Shown here: positions 28,741-37,002 of the stretch, one piece after another
Position numbering within the stretch: the first letter of the stretch is position 1
How the letters are laid out: each line of letters starts with the position of its first letter
Source of the DNA: an uncultured Flavobacterium sp.
Lineage (GTDB): Bacteria > Bacteroidota > Bacteroidia > Flavobacteriales > Flavobacteriaceae
NCBI RefSeq assembly: GCF_946481155.1
Contig: NZ_CAMLMK010000003.1
Span: 1 to 64,000, forward strand
Length of the DNA: 64,000 nucleotides
Reading direction: 5' to 3'
Program-made: the position numbers and the translations under genes
Notes under the pieces: model-generated
The model's input: only the letters and a program-made list of their open reading frames with translations
Told to the model about the DNA's origin: nothing
Database searches by the model: none

Positions 28741-29745
28741 ATGAATATACTTAAAAAGCGCTTTTTAATTTTAGCTTTCTTTTTGACCCAACTATCATTC
28801 TCTCAGGAGGGTATTGCTGTTTACTCGGATTATCTATCTGACAACTATTATTTAATTCACCCTTCCATGGCCGGAGCTGCTAACTGTGCGAAAGTTAGAT
28901 TAACGGCACGCCAGCAATGGTTTGGGCAATCAGATGCTCCGAGATTGCAGACATTGAGTTTTAATACTTCCTTAGGGGAAGAAGGAACTTCGGCATTCGG
29001 TGCGATTGCATTTAATGACCGTAATGGTTACCACGCTCAAAAAGGGGCTAAGATAACGTATGCGCATCACATTCGTTTTTCTCAGGGGAACGATGATTTA
29101 AACATGCTTTCTTTCGGTGTGAATGCGGGAATTATCCAGAGTTTGCTTGATGAAACGCAATTTGATCCTGAATACGATCCGATTGTGGACGGAACTATCA
29201 AACAGAAATATGCTTATTTTAACGTAGATATCGGTATGTCGTACCACTTTGTAGATTTTTATACACATCTTACAGTTAAAAATGCAGTGGAGACAAGACG
29301 TAAAATCTACACAGAATTTGAAGATGATAACTTAAGAAAGATTCTTTGGTCGGCAGGTTATACTTTTGGAAAAGATGATGGTCTTTTATGGGAGCCTTCA
29401 GTAATGTTCCAATTAACACAAAAAACTAAAGAAAAATCCATTGACGTAAACTTAAAAGTTTATAAGAATATGGAAGATTTCGGTAAGATCTGGGGAGGAT
29501 TGTCTTATAGAAGAAGCTTTGATGCTACGCAATATTCAAGCCAGGGTACTGTGGATGAGCAAACGTTACAGTACATTACTCCGATTGTTGGTGTAAATTA
29601 TAAAAATTTTATGGCAGCCTACACATATTCTTATTTAACAGGAGCTGTTAAATTTGACAATAGCGGGTTCCACCAAATAACTTTAGGATTCAACTTCAAT
29701 TGTAAGAGAGAACCTTACCACTGTAACTGTCCTGCAGTTAACTAA
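28741..29745 (+). CDS. PorP/SprF family type IX secretion system outer-membrane protein
   Basis: A 334-residue predicted outer-membrane barrel. The signal peptide is RFLILAFFLTQLSFSQ, followed by the family hallmark YSDYLSDNYYLIHPSMAGAANCAKVRLTARQQWFGQSDAP and then TSLGEEGTSAFGAIAFNDRNG. PorP/SprF proteins help export or anchor specific large type IX cargo (SprF for SprB in F. johnsoniae). sprF-type genes usually follow a giant adhesin gene; here the upstream gene is a divergent NifU-like gene, so the partner is not adjacent. The C-terminal tail CKREPYHCNCPAVN is cysteine-rich, also seen in the DUF6089 protein ending CYCVE. A strong terminator follows. Confidence 0.9.
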   Translation: MNILKKRFLILAFFLTQLSFSQEGIAVYSDYLSDNYYLIHPSMAGAANCAKVRLTARQQWFGQSDAPRLQTLSFNTSLGEEGTSAFGAIAFNDRNGYHAQKGAKITYAHHIRFSQGNDDLNMLSFGVNAGIIQSLLDETQFDPEYDPIVDGTIKQKYAYFNVDIGMSYHFVDFYTHLTVKNAVETRRKIYTEFEDDNLRKILWSAGYTFGKDDGLLWEPSVMFQLTQKTKEKSIDVNLKVYKNMEDFGKIWGGLSYRRSFDATQYSSQGTVDEQTLQYITPIVGVNYKNFMAAYTYSYLTGAVKFDNSGFHQITLGFNFNCKREPYHCNCPAVN

Positions 29746-29756
29746 CACAAAATTAT

Positions 29757-29786
29757 TTGTCCCGATTTTATCGGGACTTTTTTTTA
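29757..29786 (+). terminator. Rho-independent terminator after the PorP/SprF gene
   Basis: A perfect 8-bp stem GTCCCGAT/ATCGGGAC with a TTT loop is followed by nine T residues. Confidence 0.95.
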
Positions 29787-29795
29787 GCATAGATT

Positions 29796-30314
29796 ATGGC
29801 ATTAATAAAAGAAGTAAAAGGGAAATATCCTCAAATTCCTGAGGATTGTTATGTGGCGGAAAACGCTACGATTGTTGGTGACGTTAGCTTCGGTAACTCC
29901 TGCAGTGTTTGGTTCAATGCGGTAGTTCGCGGCGATGTACACTTTATTACAATTGGAAACAAAGTAAATATTCAGGACGGAGCGGTGATTCATTGCACGT
30001 ATCAGAAGCATCCTACGGTGATAGGGAACAATGTTTCTATTGGTCACAATGCGATTGTTCACGGTTGTACGGTCCAGGATAACGTACTTATTGGAATGGG
30101 ATCCATAGTGATGGACAATTGCATTATAGAAAGTAATTCAATCGTTGCTGCCGGTGCGGTAGTGATGCAAAATACGGTTGTCGAATCCGGAACCATTTAT
30201 GCGGGAGTTCCGGCCAAAAAAGTAAAGGATATCAACGCCTCTGATTTTGCTGGTGAAATCGAAAGAATCTCGAATAACTATGTAATGTATTCGTCTTGGT
30301 TTAAAGAAGATTAA
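29796..30314 (+). CDS. Gamma carbonic anhydrase family protein
   Basis: Left-handed beta-helix protein of the gamma carbonic anhydrase/PaaY group. The 172-residue product shows hexapeptide repeats throughout (IVGDVSFGNSCSVWFNAVVRGDV, IGNKVNIQDGAVIHCT, IGNNVSIGHNAIVHGC) and the three zinc-ligand histidines H66, H84 and H89 in the expected spacing. Family members hydrate CO2 or have related metal-dependent functions; activity is not certain from sequence. It starts about 10 bp after the preceding terminator. Its 3' end overlaps the convergent murI gene by four bases, with no terminator between. Confidence 0.92.
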   Translation: MALIKEVKGKYPQIPEDCYVAENATIVGDVSFGNSCSVWFNAVVRGDVHFITIGNKVNIQDGAVIHCTYQKHPTVIGNNVSIGHNAIVHGCTVQDNVLIGMGSIVMDNCIIESNSIVAAGAVVMQNTVVESGTIYAGVPAKKVKDINASDFAGEIERISNNYVMYSSWFKED

Positions 30315-31090
30315 AAGTCCTTTTCGATGACGTTTTCCGAAAAACCGAGAATGTCTTTCAGAACCCTGGGATCGCTGTTTACATAAAAGATCTGCTCATT
30401 CTTTTCATTATAAGGGTGTAGCAGATTGTTTTTTTCCAGGACATTCTTGGTCTGTTTAGCTACAGCTTCTCCGGAATCAATAATTTTAATATGATCTGGG
30501 AGGATTTTTTTGATTTGTGGAATCAGGTAGGGGTAATGCGTGCAGCCCAAAACCAGGTAGTCAATATTTGCTTCGATCATAGGTTTGAGATAGCTTTCCA
30601 GAAGCCCGGTCATTTCCGGTGAGTTGATTTTACCTTCTTCGATTAATTGAACCAATCCATGGCCCACCTGCTCAATGATCTTTACATTTGAGTGTGTTTC
30701 CACTGCTCTGTTGAAAAGCTCGCTGTTTAGGGTGCCTTTAGTGGCCAGAATGCCGATGGTTTCAGTTTCCGACTGATGTGCTGCGGGTTTGATGGCAGGC
30801 TCGATTCCTATGAAAGGGACATCATATTTTGCTCGCAATTCTTTTATAGCATTTGTCGTGGCTGTGTTGCAGGCGACAATGATTAATTTAGCGCCCAGCT
30901 CCAAAAGCAGTTCCGTATTTTTTTCGCTTAATGCAATGATCTCTTCTTTGGTTTTTTGTCCGTAAGGGGCATTTTTACTGTCAGCCAGATAAATTGTGTC
31001 TTCGTTAGGAAGAAGGTTGTGGATTTCCTTCCAGATGGACGTTCCGCCAATTCCTGAATCGAATATGCCTATGGGTTTTTTACTGCTCAT
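30311..31090 (-). CDS. murI: Glutamate racemase
   Basis: Cofactor-independent racemase making D-glutamate for peptidoglycan. The 259-residue product carries both catalytic cysteines: C74 in VACNTATTNA and C183 in LVLGCTHYPYL, and the N-terminal FDSGIGGTSIW motif. It lies downstream of the OmpH genes but is separated from them by a strong terminator and has its own -7 element only a few bases before the ATG, so its transcript may be nearly leaderless. Place in the envelope gene cluster (uppS, bamA, ompH) fits its role in wall synthesis. Confidence 0.96.
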   Translation of the reverse strand: MSSKKPIGIFDSGIGGTSIWKEIHNLLPNEDTIYLADSKNAPYGQKTKEEIIALSEKNTELLLELGAKLIIVACNTATTNAIKELRAKYDVPFIGIEPAIKPAAHQSETETIGILATKGTLNSELFNRAVETHSNVKIIEQVGHGLVQLIEEGKINSPEMTGLLESYLKPMIEANIDYLVLGCTHYPYLIPQIKKILPDHIKIIDSGEAVAKQTKNVLEKNNLLHPYNEKNEQIFYVNSDPRVLKDILGFSENVIEKDF

Positions 31091-31094
31091 GAAA

Positions 31095-31102
31095 CAAATG
31101 TA
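31095..31102 (-). promoter_or_regulatory. Putative murI promoter, very close to the start codon
   Basis: On the minus strand TACATTTG (TAnnTTTG) ends 4 bp before the murI ATG and begins at the end of the preceding terminator T-tract. Usual spacing would place the transcript start at or next to the ATG. Confidence 0.5.
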
Positions 31103-31136
31103 AAAAAAAACTGCTCTAAGTTTAGAGCAGTTTTTT
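31101..31136 (-). terminator. Terminator after the ompH genes
   Basis: The stem CTGCTCTA/TAGAGCAG is flanked by A9 and T6, giving a nine-T tract on the minus strand directly downstream of the second OmpH gene. Confidence 0.93.
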
Positions 31137-31154
31137 GTATTTAAGAAAAATTTA

Positions 31155-31664
31155 TTAGAATCCTAATTCTTTTTTAACTTCCGGTAATAAGTTTGGACCG
31201 TCAGCTAAAATAACACCACTTCCGCTTGTTGAATCAAGTACGTATTGGTATCCTTTTACTTTTGCTACTTTTTGAATAGCAGTTCTTGCTTTGTCCATGA
31301 TTGGTTTTACAAGATCCATTTCTTTTTGTTGTAATTCTTTTTGAGCTGTGTCTCTGTACTGTTGGATACGCTGACCCATGTCCTGCATTTCTTTAGCACG
31401 GGTTTCGTTTACCGCTTCGGTTACAGTTTTTGCTTCCGACTCGTATTTTTTCATTTTAGTCTGGTATTCAGTTACCATTGTTTTGTATTCGTTGTCGTAA
31501 GTCTCACTGATTTTTTTCACCTGAGCCTGAGCAGTTTTCATATCCGGCATTGTAGTCATTAATTCCTGAACATCAATGTGGGCAACTTTTGCCTGAGCAG
31601 AGATAGTTTGATTAGCACCTAAAAATAGTGCCGCAGCGATAAGTAAAGTTTTAATTTGTTTCAT
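31155..31664 (-). CDS. OmpH/Skp family periplasmic chaperone (short)
   Basis: Skp-like chaperone that holds unfolded outer-membrane proteins on the way to BamA. The 169-residue product is standard size, with a signal peptide (TLLIAAALFLGANQTISAQ), an N-terminal strand AKVAHIDVQELMTTMPDM, a long charged coiled coil from about residue 45 to 120, and a C-terminal core YQYVLDSTSGSGVILADGPNLLPEVKKELGF. It follows the longer OmpH paralogue after 24 bp and shares its operon with bamA, which supports the assignment. Gene symbol is left empty because two paralogues are adjacent. Confidence 0.92.
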   Translation of the reverse strand: MKQIKTLLIAAALFLGANQTISAQAKVAHIDVQELMTTMPDMKTAQAQVKKISETYDNEYKTMVTEYQTKMKKYESEAKTVTEAVNETRAKEMQDMGQRIQQYRDTAQKELQQKEMDLVKPIMDKARTAIQKVAKVKGYQYVLDSTSGSGVILADGPNLLPEVKKELGF

Positions 31665-31688
31665 TTTTTAAAATAGTTGTTAATGATT

Positions 31689-32714
31689 TTAATTTTTATT
31701 TTCTTCCGTTTTCTTCTTTTGAGCTTCCTCTTTTTCTTTTTTGGCTTTTTCCCTGTCTTCTATAATTTTTCTACGTTTTTCTTCCAACGCTTTTTTTCTT
31801 TCATCCAATAATCGTTGACGTTCTTCAGCCGCTAATTTTTTCTTTTCAGCTGCTTCAGCTTTTTTGTCATCAACTGCAGTTGTTGCTGGTTTGGCGGTAT
31901 TCGTAGAATCTTTTACCTGCGTAGGTTTCTCGTCTTTTTTGTCTGTTGTAGGCGTTGTTTTTCCTTTTTTATTTTTACGCTCTTCCAGAAGCTGTTTTCT
32001 GCGTTCTTCAGCTGCTTTTTTCTTTTCAGCTGCGGCTAATTTACGATCTTCTATCAGTTTTTCCCTGGCTGCTTTCTTTTCGTCTATTTTTTTCTGACGC
32101 TCGATCTGATCCGGATTTTCCGCAGTCATATCATATAAGGCGTCTTCTTTTTCCTGTTCCTTAATCTGTTTTTTAGTCATTTGCTCTTTCTTCTGAGCTC
32201 GTGTTAAGACTCTAAGGACTCTGTCGCTTAAGTCGAAACGCTGTGCTGCAAAAAGCATGGTCATGTCGGATGATTTGTCAAATACAAAATCATATTTCTG
32301 TGCAGCGGCGATATCCTGTACTGCTGTAAAAACCTGATCTTGTATTGGTTTTATCAAAGTGGCTTTCTGAATCATCAGATCACCATTTGGACCAAATCTT
32401 TTTTGCTGATAGTCTAACAATTCTTTTTCAAGGAACGCGATGGCTTCTTCTCTTTCTGCAATTAGTTCTTTGGTTAGAAGAACTTTTTCCGTGTTGAGAT
32501 TTTCCTTTAGCTTGGTGATTTCGGTTTTCTTGACCTCAATCTCCTGTTTCCAGGTTTGTGCTTTCTGTTCCAGTTGATTTTTGGCTTCAGCATAATCCGG
32601 AGCTTTTTCCAGAATATAATCCATATCAATGTAACCTACTTTTACTCCTTTACCTTGGGCAAAAACTGCTGACACAGCTAAAGTTACAATTGCAATAAAA
32701 AAATGTTTTCTCAT
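31689..32714 (-). CDS. OmpH/Skp family chaperone with long Lys/Glu-rich C-terminal extension
   Basis: The first 170 residues of this 341-residue protein are a normal OmpH/Skp unit: signal peptide IAIVTLAVSAVFAQ, then VKVGYIDMDYILEKAPDYAEAKNQL, a coiled coil, and KYDFVFDKSSDMTMLFAAQRFDLSDRVLR. The remaining 170 residues are almost all K, E, R, A and D, with a Pro/Thr-rich break near residues 250-280. A segment starting AAEKKKAAEERR at 228 recurs at 288 as AAEKKKLAAEER. The extension is not part of the usual family and probably forms a long helix or flexible arm. ATG 32714 follows bamA by 38 bp; the longer frame to 32789 overlaps bamA and is rejected. Confidence 0.9.
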   Translation of the reverse strand: MRKHFFIAIVTLAVSAVFAQGKGVKVGYIDMDYILEKAPDYAEAKNQLEQKAQTWKQEIEVKKTEITKLKENLNTEKVLLTKELIAEREEAIAFLEKELLDYQQKRFGPNGDLMIQKATLIKPIQDQVFTAVQDIAAAQKYDFVFDKSSDMTMLFAAQRFDLSDRVLRVLTRAQKKEQMTKKQIKEQEKEDALYDMTAENPDQIERQKKIDEKKAAREKLIEDRKLAAAEKKKAAEERRKQLLEERKNKKGKTTPTTDKKDEKPTQVKDSTNTAKPATTAVDDKKAEAAEKKKLAAEERQRLLDERKKALEEKRRKIIEDREKAKKEKEEAQKKKTEENKN

Positions 32715-32752
32715 AACGTTGATAAAGTTAATTTCAACTATCATGCCAAACT

Positions 32753-35419
32753 TTAAAATTGTTGGCCAATGATAAAATGCGTTTGCCATCCGCTTTTTTG
32801 GGTTTCTCCCGGAAGTGCATCAAATCCGTGAGCAAAATCGATACCCAATAAACCGAAAGCCGGCATAAATACTCTTAATCCAAATCCTGCGGAACGTTTT
32901 AAGGCAAACGGATTGTAGCCTCTGAACGAATCGAAAGATGCACCTCCTTCAACGAAGGTGAGGGCGTAAATTGAAGCTGATTGTGCTAAACTGATCGGAT
33001 AACGCAGCTCCAATGAAAACTTATTATAAATTGTTCCTCCGGTTTGCTGTCCTTTTTTAGGGCCCTCTTCAATGATCGGAGCCAACGACTGATTAGGATA
33101 ACCTCTTAACTGGATCATCTCGCGACCATCCATGGAGAAGTTAGCCAATCCGTCACCACCTAAATAAAATCTTTCAAATGGTACAAGGCCTCGGTCATTA
33201 TTATAGGCGCCAAGGAAACCAAATTCCCCTAATGAACGTAAAACCAATTTTTCATATACTTTAGTATACCAATCGGCCTTAAATTTAATTTTATAATACT
33301 CAAGCCAATTAAATCGCTTTTGATCCACTTTTGACGCGTCAGCTGCAGCTAGCCTATAGTCATTATCAGCTACTGCATTTCCTTCTTCGTCAAGATAAGT
33401 TCCCGCCGGAACATAGGTACCGTCAGTTGTTTGTTGGTTCTGAGTAGTTACTACTTTATTTTCCTCTAAGTTACCTAAATTTTTGTAATCAACACCATTC
33501 CACAACGAATATGGCAGTGTGAATTTTCCTGTTACTGAAAATTCCGAACCGTACGTAGGATAAATTGGGTTCAAACCTTTACTGCTTCTTGAAAGTCCAA
33601 GCGTATAGGTTAAGTTTCTCGATGCCCCGTTACCAAAGGTAAATAGACCGGAGAAATAATTATTTAAATCATAATATTGGAACGATACCGCCTGAGATAA
33701 GACAAAGTAATCATCCGGAACTCTTAGTTTTTTGGCTAATCCAACAGATACCGAAGTGATGTTGAAACTCTGACTTCTCGTTACGTCACGTGTCGAATAG
33801 TTGTATAAAAACTGTTTACTGTGTGATAATGAGGCGGAGAAGCTTACCGGTTTTTTTCCTCCGAACCAAGGCTCGGAAAAGGAAAGACTGTATGTCTGGA
33901 AGTAAGAGCTACCTTGTAAACGAAGGGACATTTTTTGTCCGTCACCCATAGGAAGTGGTTTGTATGCATCTTTGTTTAAAAGGTTTCTTGCCGAGAAATT
34001 GTTAAATGACAGTCCTAAAGTTCCAATGAAACCGCCACCGCCATAACCTCCCTGAAGTTCTACCTGGCTGGAACCTTTTTCTACCACATTATAATTGATA
34101 TCCACTGTACCGTCTGCGCCATTTGGCTTTACATCCGGTTTTAAGGATTCCGGGTCAAAAAAGCCCAGTTGCCCTAATTCACGAAGACTTCGCATTACAT
34201 TGTCCTTGCTCCATTTTTGACCTGGTCTGGTACGCAATTCACGATAAATTACGCGGTCATTGGTTCTGTCGTTTCCGGTTACGGTAACGTTGTTGAAATA
34301 AGCGATTGGCCCTTCGGTGATTCTGATTTCGAAATCGATAGTGTCATTTACCGTCTTTACTTCAACGGCATTAATATTTGAGAATAAGTAACCATTGTTT
34401 TGGTACAAATTGGTTAAGTCTTCGCCATCGGGTTTGGTTTTATCGGCAATACGCTCCTGAAGCATTTTTCCATTGTAAACATCTCCTTTTTTGATGCCTA
34501 AAATCTGATCCAAGGCTCTATTGGTATATATCGTATTACCTAAATAGCGAATGTCTCCAAAATAATATTTTCTTCCTTCTTCAAGGGTTATTTTAATGTC
34601 GACGGTGTTTTTCTTATCGTTATAGGTAACCGTTTCGTTGGTAATACGTGCATCACGGTACCCATTTTCTTTATACTTGTCAATTACCGAAACTAAATCT
34701 TCGTTGTATTTTTCCTTAATGAATTTTGAAGATTTAAGGATTCGCATTGGATTAAGCAGTCCTTTTACTTTCGTATTGGACATGGCTCTTTTTAGCTTAG
34801 CTGTTTTTATTTTGGTGTTACCGATAAAGTCAATGCTTTTAACTTTTACTTTTTTGCCGCGATCAACGTTAATTACCATGTTGACTCTGTTTTCAGTGCT
34901 GTCAGGAATGGTATTGATTACGACTTTAGTATTGTAATAACCGTCTTTCTTGTACTTGTTTTCGATGTAATTTTTCGTGGTGGTCAGTAAGTTTTCATTA
35001 ACAACTTTATCTTTTTTAAGATCGTTGTCTTTGATTAGCTCTTCTACTTTTCCTTTTTTGACACCCTGGAATTTTACTTCATTCAGTTTTGGCAGTTCAT
35101 TAATGTTCAGCTCAAGGAAAATGCTGTCATTCTGAATCTTATCCACATAGAAATTAATGTCGTTGAAAAGGCCAAGTTTCCATAACTTTTTGATGGCACT
35201 GCTTATTTCATCACCAGGAACGGTAATAGTCTGTCCTTTTTCTAAGCCGGAGAACGTAATTATCGTCTGCGGGTTATAACTCACTTTGCCGGTTACGTCT
35301 ACATTTGCAAGAATATACTGTTTTCCTGCTTCAGGGATATTGTTGTCTTGGGCATTTACAGCGGAAATACTTCCTAAAAATATAATAGCAAAAACTAGTT
35401 TTATAGTTTTTTGAAACAT
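32753..35419 (-). CDS. bamA: Outer membrane protein assembly factor BamA
   Basis: Central component of the machine that folds and inserts outer-membrane barrels. The 888-residue product has a signal peptide (IKLVFAIIFLGSISAVNAQ), five POTRA repeats at about residues 36-448 (for example YNPQTIITFSGLEKGQTI, GNTKIKTAKLKRAMSNTK, GNTIYTNRALDQILGIKKGD, GNDRTNDRVIYRELRTRPGQ), and a C-terminal barrel with GGYGGGGFIGTLGLSFNNFSARNLL and a final phenylalanine (FIIGQQF). ATG 35419 is chosen because it gives a proper signal peptide and lies 7 bp after the uppS stop; the open frame further upstream overlaps uppS. It shares an operon with two OmpH chaperones. Confidence 0.96.
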   Translation of the reverse strand: MFQKTIKLVFAIIFLGSISAVNAQDNNIPEAGKQYILANVDVTGKVSYNPQTIITFSGLEKGQTITVPGDEISSAIKKLWKLGLFNDINFYVDKIQNDSIFLELNINELPKLNEVKFQGVKKGKVEELIKDNDLKKDKVVNENLLTTTKNYIENKYKKDGYYNTKVVINTIPDSTENRVNMVINVDRGKKVKVKSIDFIGNTKIKTAKLKRAMSNTKVKGLLNPMRILKSSKFIKEKYNEDLVSVIDKYKENGYRDARITNETVTYNDKKNTVDIKITLEEGRKYYFGDIRYLGNTIYTNRALDQILGIKKGDVYNGKMLQERIADKTKPDGEDLTNLYQNNGYLFSNINAVEVKTVNDTIDFEIRITEGPIAYFNNVTVTGNDRTNDRVIYRELRTRPGQKWSKDNVMRSLRELGQLGFFDPESLKPDVKPNGADGTVDINYNVVEKGSSQVELQGGYGGGGFIGTLGLSFNNFSARNLLNKDAYKPLPMGDGQKMSLRLQGSSYFQTYSLSFSEPWFGGKKPVSFSASLSHSKQFLYNYSTRDVTRSQSFNITSVSVGLAKKLRVPDDYFVLSQAVSFQYYDLNNYFSGLFTFGNGASRNLTYTLGLSRSSKGLNPIYPTYGSEFSVTGKFTLPYSLWNGVDYKNLGNLEENKVVTTQNQQTTDGTYVPAGTYLDEEGNAVADNDYRLAAADASKVDQKRFNWLEYYKIKFKADWYTKVYEKLVLRSLGEFGFLGAYNNDRGLVPFERFYLGGDGLANFSMDGREMIQLRGYPNQSLAPIIEEGPKKGQQTGGTIYNKFSLELRYPISLAQSASIYALTFVEGGASFDSFRGYNPFALKRSAGFGLRVFMPAFGLLGIDFAHGFDALPGETQKSGWQTHFIIGQQF

Positions 35420-35426
35420 TCTGAAA

Positions 35427-36167
35427 TTATTTAATTTGTTCACTTGTTTTTCCAAATCTTCGTTCTCTTTTTTGATAACTAATAATTGCTTCATATAAAT
35501 CGTTTTCTCTAAAATCAGGCCACAATACATCAGTAAAATAGAACTCAGCGTAAGCGATCTGCCACAACAAAAAGTTGCTGATCCTGTGCTCACCACTAGT
35601 TCTAATTACTAAATCTACATCGGGTAGATTGTGTGTGTAAAGATGCTGATTAATAATTGATTCATCAATATCGGTTATCGAAATTATATTATTTTTAACT
35701 TTATCGCTTATGGTTTTTACAGCCGTCAGGATTTCCTCACGGGAGCCGTAACTTAACGCAAGCGTTAAGGTCATTCGTTTATTGTCTTTTGTTTTTTCAA
35801 TAACATCCATTAATTCTTTTCTCACGGAAGCCGGAAGGTTTTCCAGATTACCGATCGAGTTCAGACGGATGTTATTGCTAAGGAGGGTTTTAAGTTCCCC
35901 TTTAAGGGAAGAAATTAAAAGTTTCATCAGGGTGTCCACTTCCAATTTCGGGCGATTCCAATTTTCTGTTGAAAACGCATAAAGGGTAAGATTCTCGATT
36001 CCTAATTTCGCACAGGCTTCTACCACCGTACGTACCGCTTTAGTCCCTTTTTCGTGGCCAAAAGCGCGAAGCATTCCTTTTTGTTTTGCCCAACGACCAT
36101 TGCCATCCATGATGATGGCCAGATGCTGGGGTAATTTATCTTTGTTAATACTATCTGTCAAGTTCAT
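35427..36167 (-). CDS. uppS: Isoprenyl transferase (undecaprenyl pyrophosphate synthase)
   Basis: Cis-prenyltransferase that makes undecaprenyl diphosphate, the lipid carrier for peptidoglycan and surface glycans. The 246-residue product has the catalytic motif IMDGNGRWAKQKG (D21), TLYAFSTENWNRP, and the C-terminal diphosphate-binding motif RTSGEHRISNFLLWQIAYAEFYF, which is the family RxSGxxRxSNF signature. It begins at the base before the DUF6089 stop (no gap) and ends 7 bp before bamA, so all three are likely cotranslated. This gene order is common in flavobacteria. Confidence 0.96.
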   Translation of the reverse strand: MNLTDSINKDKLPQHLAIIMDGNGRWAKQKGMLRAFGHEKGTKAVRTVVEACAKLGIENLTLYAFSTENWNRPKLEVDTLMKLLISSLKGELKTLLSNNIRLNSIGNLENLPASVRKELMDVIEKTKDNKRMTLTLALSYGSREEILTAVKTISDKVKNNIISITDIDESIINQHLYTHNLPDVDLVIRTSGEHRISNFLLWQIAYAEFYFTDVLWPDFRENDLYEAIISYQKRERRFGKTSEQIK

Positions 36168-36851
36168 TTATTCTACGCAATAGCATGGATTTTGTCCAAA
36201 GGTGTAGGTTAATGTTACTCCGGTAAATACATACCAGTCATTACTATTTAAATTTCCAAATTTCAATGGCGCATATGCCCCGTTTTTAGGGTTGCTGCCG
36301 TCTAAATTATCTGTAAAACTATATCGTACTCCGCTTTCCATGCCTAAAATAAAACTGTCTGTGATTCGTGTTTTTATTCCCACAGTCATCGGAATGGCAA
36401 ACGAATATTTGCTTTCGTCGATTTTTGTCACACCATTCAAAACATACAATTCGTCATAACGAAAATACGACAAACCGGTATGTACATAAGGTGTAACGAT
36501 CCACCCACTTTCGTGCAGGTTAAAATCAAAAAAATTAAATTCTAAACCGGCCGAAAACTCTTTGATCTCATTTTCAAACCGATAGCCCCGCTTTTTTCTG
36601 GCAGATGCATCAGAATCTAAATCGCTTGATGTAATTTTTCCCTGAGTATAAGAAAATCGGTAAGAATGTCTCATACTTCGGTTCCATTTGTACAAAAATC
36701 CGAAGCTGAGATCCTTGGGTGCGATATAAGTTGTTGGACCTACATCGCCAATATAATTGCTTCCTCCCAGAAAAACACCCACCTCATGGATTTGGGCTTC
36801 CGTTGATATACCGGCCAGAAGAAAGAAAATAACTATAAAGATTTTCTTCAT
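36168..36851 (-). CDS. DUF6089 family outer-membrane barrel protein
   Basis: A 227-residue predicted outer-membrane protein with a signal peptide (IFIVIFFLLAGISTEAQ) and beta-strand-rich sequence. The first strand IHEVGVFLGGSNYIGDVG and the segments SFGFLYKWNRSMRHSYRFSY and WIVTPYVHTGLSYFRYDEL are typical of the family. The protein ends with a strand and CYCVE. Function is unknown; it is the first gene of the uppS-bamA-ompH cluster and abuts uppS with no spacer, suggesting a role in envelope assembly (inference). Its promoter-like box lies 18 bp upstream. Confidence 0.88.
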   Translation of the reverse strand: MKKIFIVIFFLLAGISTEAQIHEVGVFLGGSNYIGDVGPTTYIAPKDLSFGFLYKWNRSMRHSYRFSYTQGKITSSDLDSDASARKKRGYRFENEIKEFSAGLEFNFFDFNLHESGWIVTPYVHTGLSYFRYDELYVLNGVTKIDESKYSFAIPMTVGIKTRITDSFILGMESGVRYSFTDNLDGSNPKNGAYAPLKFGNLNSNDWYVFTGVTLTYTFGQNPCYCVE

Positions 36852-36868
36852 TTTGTTAAAATAGTGTG

Positions 36869-36876
36869 CAAATATA
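36869..36876 (-). promoter_or_regulatory. Putative promoter of the DUF6089-uppS-bamA-ompH operon
   Basis: On the minus strand TATATTTG matches TAnnTTTG, 17 bp before the DUF6089 ATG. A -33 TTG is not clear. The rest of the gap to 37002 shows no other recognisable element and no hairpin terminator for nadK. Confidence 0.55.
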
Positions 36877-37002
36877 ACAATATTGAATTCTAAACCGCTT
36901 TTATTGTTGCATTTTCACGTAGTTAAAAATAATAAATATGTAAATAATCTTTACCTAACGGAGTTTAAAGGGTTTGTAGTATGTTTGGCGAACAAAATTC
37001 GA

